Part shown: positions 1 to 13,604 of the stretch, in pieces
Numbering within the stretch: position 1 is the first letter of the stretch
Layout: every line of letters begins with the position of its first letter
Source: Xylaria sp. FL1777
Lineage: Eukaryota > Ascomycota > Sordariomycetes > Xylariales > Xylariaceae
Direction of reading: 5' to 3'
Assembly (NCBI GenBank): GCA_022578965.1
Contig: MU400595.1
Coordinates: forward strand, 1 to 64,000
DNA: 64,000 nucleotides
Translations under genes and position numbers: made by a program
Notes under the pieces: generated by a model
What the model saw: the letters and a program-made list of their open reading frames with translations, nothing else
Database searches by the model: none
Told to the model about the DNA's origin: nothing

Positions 1-420
1 ATCTTTTTTCTTAAGCTAAAGAAGTTTTTCTTTTATGCTAGTAATTTTTCTTTTTTTAAGCAAAAAATCTTTATATAAATATTAAAACAATAAAACAATA
101 AAAAATAAAATAATTAATAAAAAAGTCTACCGCTTAATAATTAAATTTAAGCAATTTAAAGCAATAAAAAGTCTTTAAATAAGTTTAAATAAATCAAAAT
201 TACTGCAATTAATTAGTTGCTAACTTTAATACGTATAAATAAGGCTTTTAATAGTCTAGCTTTAGCCTAAAGCACGGACTATAATTTTGCAAGTCTTTCC
301 CCATACAAATTATATAAAGAGGTACTTCCTAACTCACAATGATTGTTTCTAAGCACAAGCATTATGTCTTAAACAATCATTTTTTAGCTTAACAATTATT
401 GTTGCCCCACCCACTTTCCC
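1..420. repeat. AT-rich, RIP-like edge of a degenerate repeat or AT isochore
   Basis: This stretch is dominated by A and T, rich in TA, AAT and TTA steps, and holds no open frame. The composition changes near position 400 into ordinary mixed sequence. In filamentous ascomycetes such composition usually marks repeat DNA mutated C-to-T by repeat-induced point mutation. I cannot identify the original element, and it probably extends left of the window. Confidence 0.5.
339..381. repeat. imperfect inverted repeat (hairpin)
   Basis: The arm starting ATGATTGTTT near 340 is mirrored by AAACAATCAT at 371-380, with a loop of about 15-20 bases. It could be a terminal inverted repeat remnant of a small DNA element, or a chance palindrome in AT-rich DNA. 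A second short palindrome, AACAATTATTGTT, lies just right of it near 390. Confidence 0.4.
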
Positions 421-1526
421 GCTACGGTACCTTAACAACTAAGACGAGCATAAACTGCAACCAACATGCAATTGGTAAAACGATGATCACCATAACCCTC
501 CTCATGAATAGTAAGAACTGCAGAAGATGACATAAAAAGTAGGATGAAGAGAAGAGAAGAGGATAAAGATAACAGGGATGCCGTGAGGCAGCACTATTCT
601 TGAGAGAAAAATAAAAATAAAAAGAACAAGAAAGAATCCACTCATTTTTCACCCTTCCCCTTTCACATCATCCCGTTTCACCGCGTGTAAGCGTGTCTGT
701 CATATAAGACGCACAAATCATCGCATCCTCGTATTTTTTTTAGTCCCTGCCGCGTGGCATATAACTTATCCCGATTCGAATCTTTCATTCTTTCTTTCCA
801 TCTCTTTCTTTTTTTTCTTTCAAATTCTTATCATTTCTGTATATCCTTCCTTTCTTTCCTTCCTCATTCGTGTCGTGAATCATGATCGGGTAGAGTAGTA
901 ATAAGAAGAAAAAAACAACGCATACTTGCTTGCTTGCTTTCGAGAACAAAGGGAAGGTAAAATGAGTAGATGAACGGTGAGAGATAATGAAAAAAAATAA
1001 TAGCACCGCAGATAAAAATATGGTCATCGCTAGTTGGTTGATCAGCGTATACAAGGGGTCGTTGGTTGGCTGGTTTAGATGAATCCCAGCAGCGAAGAGA
1101 TGGCCTTGCGGCCCTTTCATTCGCGAGAATGGCGTGCTTTCGCTCTGCTCTGCTCTGTGCTGTCTGCGCCGTCTGTCCGTCTGTCTGTCGTAATAATCAA
1201 GGCATGTGCCATACCAGCTGCTTCCGCGAATAGGTGGTAGGTAGGTAGAGAGGAGAGGTGGATGGGGATATAGCCCGAAGTAAAGGCTCTTTTTCTCTGC
1301 ATTCGGATTAAGATATAAAAACAGTGGTATCAATTGGAGGTATCGATCGCAGAGATGTCGAGAATACGACAATGAATTAAAAACTGAACGCCAGTGCCAT
1401 GCAATAATGCAATAATGCATCATATGGTAATGTGGGAACCCCCTTAGAAAAGTCGAAATTCAACGCGAGAAAAATGATCAGATGGGTACTTAGGGATAGG
1501 CGGATGAATGAATTGGGATCGTTCGG
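421..1526. other. intergenic, 3' flank of the WD40 gene
   Basis: No credible gene. It has long pyrimidine-rich runs around 785-860 and T/A-rich patches suited to 3'-UTR and polyadenylation of the minus-strand gene that ends at 1527. The open frames here are short, lack family features and overlap low-complexity sequence. Confidence 0.6.
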
Positions 1527-4500
1527 CTAGATCATCTCGCTCTGGTGGAGGCCGCTGCCAACTTCCTGCTGCTGCTGGTACGCCATGCGCACTTCGCGGG
1601 GGTGGCGCTCGACGGCCGAGGGTTGAACAGGCTGGGACAGAGGCAGGGGAGGAGGAGGACTGTTGTAGCCGACGGGCGGAGGGGGAGGCGGCACGCTCTC
1701 GTACGGTGAGGTCTGCTCCGGAGACTTGGTCCGGCTTCCGAGAATGGAGTTGCTTCGTCCCCGGCTCGCGGACCGCATGCGTTCCGTTGCGCGGCTGAAG
1801 CGGCTGGCAATGGTGTTGTCCGTGACGCTGCGTCCGCGGTTGTGGCCGTTTCGCGAGGACGGTGGCGCGGGTGGTGCGATGATCGGCACGATGGACTCGT
1901 GCATTGGCGCCGCGGCGGGAACCGCTGGGTCTTGATCTTCTTCGTCCACTACGATCTCGATGGATCCGGCGCCTGGCGGGCTACCGTACACCGTTGGCCG
2001 CAAGCCTGGCAATGGTGCGGGTGGGGGAGGGGGAGGCATCGCCAGGTGCTGAAGCTCCTTCAGAATAGGAGGCGGCGGAGGGGGAGGCGGGACATCGTCG
2101 CGCGAAGACTTCCTCGAGTGTCTTCCGCCTCCGATGATCTCGTCGATTCCACGCATGCCGGCCGTAGCGTCGACGCTCATCTTCCTCGCGGTAGAGCCTC
2201 TACGCGTTGGCTGGTTGGTTTGCATTCCGTGCTGAAAGGCCGGGTGTGTGGGCATACGTCCCATAGAAGGACCTGCGGGTTCCTCGGGGATGGGTGCTGA
2301 CATGCATCTCGGAATATTAGGTCTCACTGGAGGGGAGTAAACAGTGGAAGGAAGTAGAGTCAGTAGTCCGTCTTCGGGGATCTTGGCGGGCGAGTTGTTG
2401 CCGAGCCTCTCGGGCGAAGGCTGTGCTGAAGAAGGAGGGGAGGTCTTGTAGTTCGCAGGAATGGGAGGAACTCCGGGCTTGCTCCTTGTGTCGCTTTGGA
2501 ATTGGAGCCTCATGGCTTTGGGAGTGGCGGGAAGGCCAATCATCTGGCCGTTGGGGCTCCGCATGTTGGAACTCTTTCGAGTAGTATAGTCCGCCGTTTG
2601 GCTTCTAGGGGGCATATCCCTTGGAGGAACAAAGGTCGTCCGAGGAAGCTCGAAAGCACTAGGTGGCCGGGAAATAATGGGGGATAGCTGGTCTGGATGC
2701 ATGATAGCCGGCACAGAAGGACGCTGGGCGAGGGACTTGCGACGTTCTTCCAGCTCACGAGCGGCCGCTTCTTTCTTGCGCTGTCTATCGAGCGAGATCT
2801 GCTTCAAATCGCCGACGCTGGCCTGGGTCACTAGTTGGTCACGGCCCGGCTGGGCTACCTGGGTTGGCTTGTTCCTTCTTCGCCGGCTTTCAGAGCGATC
2901 CCGTGCTCGCGAGACGGCGGGCGATGAGGGATCTGTTGCGTTGACACTCCGGTTGTGCCGGTTCCTAAACTGCTCTTGCGCCTCGACTGCCGCTCGGTAG
3001 TCGGCCTCGTCGTCGTCAGATTCGTGGTAGAACTTCATCTGATTGGACATGGGCAATGGTGACGAGGGCGATCTCATGAGAGAGCCATCATCCCGATTCT
3101 CACTTCGACCCCGGATTTCGAGCGCTGGCGGGCGACGCTCGCGGCTCTTTTGTCGGCCAGCACGACTCGACGTGCGACTAGACGCGCGAGTGCTTCGAGG
3201 TGATAGACGCCGGATCTGACTTGCTTTGCGAACTGTAGAGGGTGCAGTGGAATCAAGACTGAGAGGAAGGACAGTCTCATCGTTCAACTGTAAATCAAAC
3301 TGCTTAGGCGTGCTGAGATTGATGAACTCATCAGGAGACATGGGGACTGGAGAGGTAGGGGAACGCTTGGCGGGTTTGGGTGTCCAATTCCTTGAAGGCC
3401 CTCGCCCTCTCTCTTCTGAACTCTCTCGGGTAGCTCCCTTTCGACTGCGGCTGGTTTCACGGCTTCGTCCTGATCGATCATCTTGACGATGTCGGCTACT
3501 CTCGCGGCTGCGTTGCTTCTTAGAGTAATGCTGAGCAGTCTCTAAACTGTGAATGTAATCGGTAAGACTCCTGTTCCCTACACCACCATGGTTGACTCGA
3601 TAGCTTCGTCCTGCGCTGGAATTAGACGTGACAGAACCAGCCACTGAGCCAGGGCCGCGGCGACGTGAGGGCCAGTGGAAGCGTGCCGAGGACACAACAG
3701 ACGGCTCTGGAGAGGTCACATCGCTGGCCGTGGCCGTGTCCAGTGAGTTCAGTTTAAGCTCCATTCCTTCGGGTCTTCGCTCACGAGCACCATTTCTACT
3801 TGAACGGCCCTGCTGCATTAAAGCATTGATTGATGCCGGGGATGGGGATGGTGGAGGCGCCTCCTTGCGACTATGGTCCTCCCTCATCATCATTGGGTCT
3901 GCTGTAGCGGCTCGTGGTAGAGACATCCCGGTACTATACTGGTCAGTTGAGCCCTGTCGAACGTGCTCCTGGGCGCGAGTTTGGGGTACGTCGGGGACAA
4001 CGTCGACTAAGATATCGTTGGCTACGTTACGCGGAAGTCCATCGGCAGCTACTTCACCAATGGAAGCGAGTCTTTGTCGACCAAAACCGCCAGGTGTGAC
4101 GGGGTTTGCCGTAGCTGGAGTGTTGAAGGCACTTCGTTGAGATGGACGGAGGAAAGCTGTGCTTGGATCACGACCACCGGGAGAAACTGCTGATTCAGCA
4201 ATGGGCGTCACGCCTGCGGCAATAGGAGTTCTCCCATCATCCCCATCTGCGAAGAACTTGGACTTTTGTCTCTTGTCGTCGAATGAGGTTATTAGTTTCA
4301 GAGCCGATGACTTCGCGATGCTGCGCTGAGGTCCACGGTTCAACCCAGGAGGTGACAGAGGGGGGCTCAGTACTTCAGGGATGCTCTGGTAAATGTTGGG
4401 GAAGTTTAGCTGGTGGGCGGAGGGCGACGTCCACGGTTCCGAGGACTCCACGCCAGTGCAAGCATAACTAAAGCAGAGCTGTCAGTCAACAGTCAAATAT

Positions 4501-6882
4501 CCAAAAGCAAAAAATCGTTCCACATACCATCGAATTGCCAAGCCCTGTTGGCCGTGCTGAACTGCAAAGTCACCCCATTTCTTGATAACTGCAGCTTGGC
4601 GTTCCCATACGCCAGGGAAGAATAGGCAGAGCAAGACCAAAGCTTCCAGGAATTTCTTGTGTGAGATGTATATCTCGATCGCGTCGTTATGGTCACCCAT
4701 CCCTATCATGATGGTAGCTGCGGCATGTACATCACCGTGCTCAAGAAGTCGCTGCACATAGGCGCGGCCAAGGCTGTGTTGCGAAGCTTGACCTCCAATA
4801 CCGCTTAACGCGAGCAGCATCCAATCGGAGGAGGTCATGTTCTCTGAGGTTGCTGCCATCACATCGGGATTGATATCCCCGAGCCATTTGGCGAGTAGGA
4901 TACGACTCGCCGATCCCATAGGATGCCGTAGCATCTCATCACGGACGAGGTCTTCCATCTCTCCGTTCCATCCGAAGATGATGCTTAGCATTTGTCGGCG
5001 GAGGTCATCATTTGTCAAATGTGTCTGGTCAACTAGAGGGTTACGTTTGTACGGGACATCGTGGAGGCGGCTTCTAGTGTATTTGAAGAGATCATGAGCC
5101 CTAGATTCAACGGGGCTTGGTAAAACCTCATTCCTAAGTCTCGAGGGTCGAATTCGGGATCTAGACGATGATGTAATGGACACCGAGCTGGCGCCACTGA
5201 GCGAGTATGCATCCTTGTCTCCGTAAGGCGGTCGGGCCGACGACCGCAGCGACGATCCAGCAGAGATGTAAGTATTTTCGGTCATTCCACGAGACTGCAC
5301 TGATGCTTGGTACCGCCCTTGAGTGCCGGAGTTGGCAGACGACTTAGAAACTGTAGAACTCGCAGTAGAAACAGAACTTGCTGACATGTATCTGTCTTGG
5401 TCAAAGGAATCACTAGCGGAGTCGGTTCCGCGAACCATTCTGGCCAGGGGTGACATGTGATCATCATCACTTTCTGAAATTCCAGTGTCAACCGGGACAG
5501 ACGAGTCGGATTCTGTGCCAATAATGAGGACGCCTTGCTCGGGCTGCTCCTCGATAGATACAGGCGGCGACGGTGGCAAAAGGTTGGCGGGGTGCTGAAC
5601 ATTGGCGATCATCATTGCTGGGGTATTGAGGTCAAACTGCTGTACTGTGTTATTGGCCCCAAGAGTGAAAAGGATGGCTCCAGGCCCGTATACGGCGAGG
5701 CCGCGGACATGCTCAAGAGTTGGTATACTATCCCAAGTAACATGTTTGGTTCGTACATCCCACGATAGGGTCTCGCTATAGCAAATCACGTTAGTCCCTC
5801 ATGCCCCAGGTGCAGGCTTAGCCTATCTGCATGTATCCATAACTTACTTATCAGAAAACTGGATAATGCGGCCGTTCTTCGACCAGCCCATCCAGTTGGG
5901 ACCATGGTGATGGCTGTCGTTCCGCTTTAAGATCCGTACCACCTTGGCAGGGTCGTCACTGTTGAACGACTTAGCCACGCTCCACACCCTCAAGTCTCCG
6001 TCATCGGTCTGCACGGCCAACATGTCCGACTTTTGACGGGAAGACGATGCATGCCAAGCGAGAGTGACTATAGGAGAGGGAGCTCTTGAGGTGCTTAGGC
6101 TGTGCAAGATTGTGAATCTAGGTTGAAGAGTAGCGATGATGAGAGAGCCGTTCTGGTACCTGGGAGAAGTCAGTCAAGGAAGTGTCTGGAATGAAGAAGC
6201 AAGGATTACCCGATGGCGAAGGTTCTGCAGTCGGCAGCGGGAGCCAATGCAGTTATAGGGATTTGATCAATGGTTCGCGCAGAGATGTGCTCGGAGGTCA
6301 TGGGTTCGAAGAGAATAACGTTTCCTTGTATGTTGCCTAACGTTGAAATCAGCATAAGAGCTGGCAAGGTCCGCCAGAAGAGGCATACCAAACGCGACAT
6401 TTCCGTTACGCATCCATACTGCGCAGGTGAGGTTCTCGTAGGAAGAGAACCGAGCAACTTCTTCACCTGTCATCAAGTCCCACACAATGGCAGTCATGTC
6501 GACATCATAACTCACGACAAATCTCCCATTGCCCATCGTCGCGCTTTGTGTGTCAACCGCGAGCAATTGAACCTCCGCCGAATGGCGGGAGAAGCGTCTC
6601 TCAATCGTGAGCGTGTCATGGTTCGCAACGACTACCGAATTGCCCTCTAGAAGACTGTTAGCTACCACAGAACATCGCCCGCCCAAGTTGAATTTCACAC
6701 ATACGCCCATATAGTAGCATTTTCTCTGTCGCCGCTGTCGGTTCAAAGTACCTCATGGGTGTATTGGGTGAGGTGAATTCCCTCGGCTCTGGGGCTACTT
6801 TTCCTTTCCTCGACGATCGACCTGTTGAGCTAAGGGAGGCATTGTGGTGGTGCGATGCCGACTGATGGCTCGAGGACGACAT
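1527..6882 (-). CDS. ham-5: WD40 scaffold protein, HAM-5/IDC1-like
   Basis: Six exons: complement(1527..4467, 4528..5775, 5848..6159, 6210..6336, 6389..6646, 6705..6882), giving 1687 aa. All junctions are GT-AG and keep frame; the start MSSSSHQSAS is the first Met of exon 1. Residues about 30-360 form a WD40-type propeller (motifs such as MTAIVWDLMTGEE and DGDLRVWSVAK). A Ser-rich linker follows, then an alpha-helical region (about 500-710). The roughly 970-residue C-terminal part looks disordered, with many SP/TP sites, proline runs and a short charged coiled-coil stretch near SLDRQRKKEAAARELEERR. From what I recall of the family, length and architecture match Neurospora HAM-5 and Podospora IDC1, which scaffold the NRC-1/MEK-2/MAK-2 MAP-kinase module during hyphal fusion. 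The abundant SP/TP sites suit a MAPK substrate. The WD40 call is firm; the orthology is inferred. Confidence 0.78.
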
Positions 6883-9800
6883 CGCGACGATTTAATCTAG
6901 CAATGTGTAAGTGAGCGCATGCGGCAGCGGAGCCCAGCATGAGTTTCGTCCTGCGCCCGGGCTAAGAGTTGTCCAAAACCTGCATCGTGGCGAAAATGGG
7001 TACAGAAACACTCACCTCGAAAGTCGAGAGATGTCCTGGAGCGAAACCTCCCAATATCCAAACGGGTGCACTACTTGCTTTTGGGCTCGTACATATCATG
7101 CACCACCTCGCCTGCTAGTTGCCGGCTCAATTCCTTCTCAGCGTTCCGTATAAGTCTCGTCGTCGGGAAGAAAAGTGTCCGGTTCCACGAGGCAGCGCGC
7201 AGGCTTTATAATACTAATCCTCCCTCTTCCAGCTTATTCGGAACGATCGAAAAGGTTAGCGGTCAAAGGGCAAGAGATGTAAGCACCATGTATTCCGTGC
7301 GGTGGTGTCCTGACGTCGTGGGATCGTTCTCTATCCAGTGCCGTGTAACACGGCTCTGTCTAATTCGGATTGTGGCGTCGGCGCTTGATCGTCGCTCGCA
7401 TCAGATCTCGTGAGAGTCGAGGCGGGTGTATGCAAGACCGAAGCAATCACAGATCCAAGAGGGCAAAAGAAGGAAAGGGGGGATAACGACGACGAAGCTC
7501 GAAGGTGTGAAGGAGCAGGTATTAAGAGTCGTCTATCGCTACTAAAAAGCCAGCGCCTAGGGAAGAGGAGGTCCTGAGCTGTCAATGGCTCGAGGCGCAT
7601 ACATAGTATACTACCACGTTGGAAAGTACTGGGCGGGCATATCTAGAGCGGATACGGTCCGGCTAAGCCAAGGTCTACACCGCACAGGGATCTGGTCTGA
7701 TCAACCATGGGAGTGGTCCAGGGTCGCACAGAGAGGTTGATGGAATTGACTGACACAGCTCGTTGTGGGTGACTACTGGCTAGATTTTGCAGTAGCTCCA
7801 GACCAGGGAGCGTTGGATATTTGATATTATTAGCTTGACCTCTTGTCTGTACTCGTCACTTGACGGGCAAAAGCGGCACAGTTTGTAGCCTGTTCACACG
7901 TCCGTCCGGCTGCCCTGCTTACGTATATATATGTATATAATATAATATCAAGGGCAAGCTGAAGATGAAACTCAGGCGCAGAAGGCGACGACGACAACGG
8001 CGTCGATGTGCCGCGGGACAAGCTAAAAACTACCTACGAGCAGAGCTGCTGCAGTGCGCATCGGGGGCGAGTTTGAGGATTAGCACCAGCCTCGATGGGG
8101 GCCTCTTTTCGGCGTTGGAGATGGATTAACCGCTGCTCCCTCGACATGCCTCTGGGCTGCACGCTGCAAGACGAGCACATGGGATACTGGGAGGGTCCAT
8201 CGAAGCGAGGCGGGCATAACAATAGGTCGATGGGGCCCTTGGGCCCTTTGTCTTCGACTCATCTTGCAGTCCCCCCATTGTTCCCTCGACGAGATGCTGA
8301 CGGCGCATGCTGGTTGGGCAGACCAGCTGCTGGCATAGACGAGTCAACGAGGGATGTGCCAGGACGTTGTTCCTCACAGTCACTTAGGTAGCGCCAGAGG
8401 TGGTGGAAAGGCCGCTGGGAGCAGAGATTGGCTGCTGGATCGCAGGGATCGCAGGGGTCTTTGTCGGGCTGCGAGGATAATTGGCTGCGAAGCTGTCCCT
8501 AGCATTCGGCTCGGCGGCAAAAGGCGTGATTGAGGCCCTCGTTGGTCCAAATCGATGCAGGGGCCCCTCCAAGTTCCCACGTCGACTTATATACTACTTA
8601 CTAGCATGTATGTGTTCTGTACTGCACCACACTACTAGGTACTACTACTACTTACTCCATACATATACTGTACTTACTTACATCTAGCAACATCTCCAGT
8701 CGAGAACTTACTATTCACTTACCCTCTGCCTTTTCTACTCTCTACTACTCTCTACTACTCTCTAACGAGGTAGGTAGGTTGTCGGCCAGAGGAGTGTCGA
8801 GTAGTACACTACCACCAGGCCGCTCCAGATTTGGCCATAAACCTGTAGCTTTGCACTTTGCACTTTGCAGCAGTTCTCTTGTGCTATGTTACCCCAATGC
8901 AGCGTGCGTTCTCCAAGCCAGGGTCTGGATAGGTTGAACAGCCTCTGGTCCGCTCTGGCGTATGATTGCAACTCTAACTCCACTTCCCACATCTAATTCC
9001 GTCCACAGTGATTATATCTGGGGCTGGGGTAGCAGCAGATCGTGCTCACGCCCCACCTCGTCTTATCCTCGCTACTGTCGGTGCTGTGCTGCTGTCGGTG
9101 TTGTCCTCGTCGTCGTCGTCGCTGTCGTCTGTCGTTTGTCGTTTGTCGTTTGTCATTGCGCTGTCGCCGTGCCGGTGTCGTCCCTGTAGCTGTCGCATCC
9201 AAAATCTTGATTCATCCTTCGGCGACGTGGACAGCCGACACCACCGACGTAGTGTAAACTGGACGTCGATTGCACAAAATCCACGGACAGCCACCAAGCT
9301 CCGCGGACGGCTGCTGGCATAAGCTGCGGTTCCCTTGCTGGTTCGCTCGCTCACATGGCTTGACATACCTGGGTACTTGTCATAAGGGGTTCCCGCATCA
9401 CGACACAATCTCCCGAGACGACGTACGCAGCAGACATGTGAGACACCAGAGGCTGCTCTGGCGCTTGCCCATGCTGGCTGCATTTTGCATTTTGCATACT
9501 TGCATATAGCAGTCCGGGACCCGTCATAAAATAGCGGTATCTGGGGGCAAGTCGAGGCGGCCGGCAGTCGGGTGATTCCTTCATTATCGCGCATAAATGA
9601 TTGCTATATTACCGGTTGAGATCTACTGAAGATTGTCTACCAGGTTACCTAACCCCTGGGATTGATGCCGTGCGGATAGCCGTCTTAGGACAGATGCGCG
9701 CATTACAAAACCAAAGCCCCTGAGGCCAAGTGCTCTCACAACTGCAGTTTACATATATCGTCAGTCGCGCCGCATTGTCCATGAAGTCTGTGCCCTCAAT

Positions 9801-12800
9801 TTGACATCAATTGAGCTCCCTACAATTTAATTGACAAGCTCATGCAAGCATACAGTGAATTGCCTTGTGCTGGGTGGTATTTCATAGCTGGATGCTTCAT
9901 CCTTCGTTGGGTTGTTCCCTGCGATTCACAGCGACATCGGACGATTCCATGCCTTTATGCTATACCTGCTCATTCTGCGCTCTATAGGAATGGATTGTTG
10001 CGTTGTCCATGTCCCAGGAAAAGTCTATATTCAGCTCAAGGTTGCAGCCGGCTCGGCTTTTATAGTATTCCCGGTGATAAGCCACCCCCATTGCTTGTAG
10101 TCGGCCGCATGTGAGTGAGCACCGCCATGCTACGCCATACCTAGGTTAGATGGATTCTACATGGTATGCAGCGGGCAATCCCAAGAAGATGGCGACCAAC
10201 CCCTTGCATAATGGGTCCTGTTGTCACACCCAAGATACTGCGATTCAGGGGAGATGGATCAGGAAAAGGATGGAGGGGCACTGCTGTACAAAAAGAAGTC
10301 CAGGGTAGTATTTCCCACCCTTCGTCATCCCATGATGGTAGGTATACCCAGTCCGCTTGTCCTCATTCCTGGCATCACTTCCAGCTTGTGCATGGACCTT
10401 CTGTTGTCTTAACTCATTCGAGTGATCCGGGCTGCCACGCTTCCCCGCCGAGCGACCCAACGGGACAAGAGGAGATGGAATAAAATGACGAATACTACGC
10501 TGAGCTGACAGGTAGAGACCTGCAAGGCTACTAATCGCCGAAAGGGGCGCTTGATTGCAGCAAAAGTTAGTTCCCTGTGGGTTCGCAATTCATCACCTTG
10601 TCCATGCACACTACACCAATGCTCAACCAACATTCTTGGCGTGATGACCTCTTATAAGATGCCTCCACTAGCACCAGAAGCGCCGGGGAGTGGACCCTGG
10701 CTTCCGTGTCGCTACGGACCGCATCTATGGAGAATTGATGCATAGAGTAGCCAAGTAGTGTAGGTATTTAGGTATTTAGTAGGTAAAAGAAGTTGTGTAC
10801 CCATCGAGTGTGAGACCAACATACACACCGACAAGCAACTCACGGTCCCGTATTACAATATAGGTAAGCTTCCCTCTTCACCTCTACTTCCCTGACGTGT
10901 TCAAAGGGTTTTTCTCTGGGCATTCCTCGCTACGACTGGACCAAGTAATGGAGGCGAGGGAAATCCCTCGTCATCAGTGAAAAGTTCGGCCCCGTGTGGA
11001 ACATCGTGAAGCACTGACCATCAACCCAGCATATCTCATCACGAGATTACGGTTTTTTCCATGGTTCTGGCGGGTAGGCGAGCCAAGGCACACGATCTAT
11101 TAATCAACCCGAGGTACAGGGACACAATAAGCAAAGCAATTCACCGGCTTCATGGAACGCCTCAGTGTCGTAATCGCTAGCCCAACAAGCCAGTGTGCAG
11201 CTGTATAGCAAGTGATAAGCACGCCGCCATAACTTGTGGGGTGCATTCACCCTCCTTGAAAACTTCGGAAAGCCTCGAAAAGCCCTCGGGACTTACCAAG
11301 AATGCTCAACTCACCATATCCACCAATCAACCGAGCACAACGACGCGGTGAAAGGGGATGCTGGTGTTCCTAGACAAGTCTTCCTGATTATTCAACATGT
11401 GAGTAGATCAATCGAGCAGTGAACCAAGCACCTAGCGGTGAATAAGAGCCAACCAAGGCAATGTCGGGCTCATTGGCAAATGATAACCGTTAGATGGAAT
11501 GGTGAACGATGATAACTATCGGGTAGCTTCATTCCTCGACTTGACGGGTTGTCCCTAAGGAACTCCAAAGCCCACCAACAAGCCATTCTAGATGGTCTAC
11601 TGATCATCCTCGTCGGGCCTATTAGTCCCGGGGTTTGCCACTACCAGAGTTGTCTAGAACTTGTCAAAGGGAACGTTACGGAGGGGCTTGCGATAACGCC
11701 ATCATGCCAACTAGATCAACAAATAAGGGCACCGTTGGACGACCCTTCGAATTATCTAATACCCGAGCTCCCCGAGCTTCCTTCAATTGCCATCGATCAA
11801 TCAATCACATTGATAACGCCTGATACAGGACAATACCATCTCATCCCCTCTCCCGCGCCGCTGGGCTCACACAATTCATTGTATTATTGTACCATGTAAG
11901 TAATCAAGTAAAGGTTAACATCGAGACGACCTATCTATCAACCCCCCACGGACAAGAAGATCCACCTCAACGGCACATACTAGAATAGACTAGGGTAAGG
12001 GTTCTTTTCCCGAGCTCCTCTTTCTCCTCACTATTTCTTCCCTTCGTCCTCAGTTCACAGGGCACAAAATCAACCAAGAAAATGACAAACCGCTTGTGAG
12101 AGGTTGACCGCCTCTACCCCACCTTCGTCTAGTATATACTAGATGCTCGTATTGTATTGTGCGTGTGTGGAAAGGGATAGATAGGCATGCTGTGATGCCT
12201 TCGATAGGTTGATGATACTATTACCTAGCTGACTGCACTATAATGATCGTCGCAGCCGAGACAGAGGCGTCGCTTACCGTATGGCCAGAGACAAACAAAA
12301 GCAAACCAGCCCAGACTAGTCTTTAAGTCGCATTCCCGATATCTGTCGCGGGGTTGGGCTGGATGCCGCCGCACACACTTTACTACCCGTCGGTATCAAC
12401 AGGGCACCACCAGGTTGGTATACATTATATGAAGGTGAGCAAGATAACAGATCATGAATTAAATGGCGGTGTCCAAGAAACCGGTAATTTAGTGTTTCAC
12501 ACGGGGATACGAAAGCTTTCACATAAGACATGACGGCAATGGAGGGCAAAAAGTTTGGTAGTTTTAATGTGATTTCAATTAATTCATGTAGTGCAATTCT
12601 TGACTTCGGGTATAGGGTAGTGACAATCCTGAACCTCGCACACATACACACTCATACAATTCCATTCAACGTGTTTGTTCTTCACCGAGTCGCCAAGAGT
12701 TCCCCTTCCAGCGTATCACCACCGACCATGTCACCCGGGGCCAGCCAATTGGGGGTCCGGCCGGGGTCACGCAGAATACCTCCTCTTCTCACACAACACC

Positions 12801-13604
12801 CCTCATACCAATCCCCAACTCCCATTCCTGCCCAATGGAGCCAGACCTTCAGCACACCCAAGGTGGTGGTCCGGTCGGGCCTCCGACATCGTCGGCTCCC
12901 ATCCAATAGTAAAGCGCCCTCCGCGCCATCCTCACCGCTCAAAGCTTCCATCAACTGGATGATTCACAACCCCCATCCATCCCGCATCGGGAAGGCCACC
13001 GTTGCCTAGCGTCAAAAAAATAATAATAACACACCGAGCTCTGCATGTAGATAGGATAATGTGTAATGTGTAGGTGGGATGTGTTGTCGTGGTGCCGACT
13101 GGAATCAATCCAAGCCGAGTGGCTTAGACAACTGTTGTCCATTCGAATCAGGCTGCATAAGCCCAGCCTGTCGTACTGTCGGGTATGTGTATGTATGACT
13201 CAGAGTGGTAAGAAGGCAGATGTGCCACGCTGCAAGAAGCATCTATAGGCAGCCGCGGTCATTACAACCAGTTCTCTCTAAATGGCCGAGTCCAGCCATG
13301 GTCATCATGAGTCTCTATTAGGTCGCAGCACCCTCAAGCCACTGCTGCGCGTGCAGTAGTTTACCGCGCAAGACTCGGTGCCGCAGACCCACGGTCTATG
13401 GCGCATTAGGGTATCATGTTTAGGGGGTATCGTATATGCTGTAATGCCGTGTGCTGTAATAATGCTGGGGTATCATTGTGTAAAAAAGATTCGTAATCTG
13501 CGTGGCAAGGCTTGTTAGTGGCTGAGTGCGACCGAGACGGACTGGATGAGGCGGGCTTACTAGTCATGCTGTCGTATCGTCGTTAGTATTGCCGTCGCCA
13601 CCTC
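6883..13604. other. gene-poor intergenic region (6.7 kb)
   Basis: I see no credible coding gene. Its left end must hold the promoter and 5' UTR of the minus-strand ham-5-like gene. All open frames are under about 185 codons, overlap one another on both strands and lack family signatures. Composition is mixed rather than AT-rich, so RIP decay is not the obvious explanation. It has a short GTC-rich tandem patch near 9103-9152 and several CTACTACT runs around 8640-8760. Confidence 0.55.
9103..9152. repeat. short tandem repeat (GTC)n followed by GTCGTTT copies
   Basis: A GTC/CGT trinucleotide run is followed by about three copies of the 7-mer GTCGTTT. It is not inside a credible coding frame. 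It is a simple microsatellite that could vary in length between strains. Confidence 0.7.

Noticed and set aside
785..1423. 212-codon minus-strand frame downstream of the WD40 gene
   Set aside because: Low-complexity Ser/Leu/Phe and Lys-rich sequence from pyrimidine tracts; lies in the 3' flank of ham-5.
12530..13009. 159-codon plus-strand frame in the gene-poor region
   Set aside because: Ser/Pro-rich with no conserved motif, and overlapped by comparable frames on both strands.
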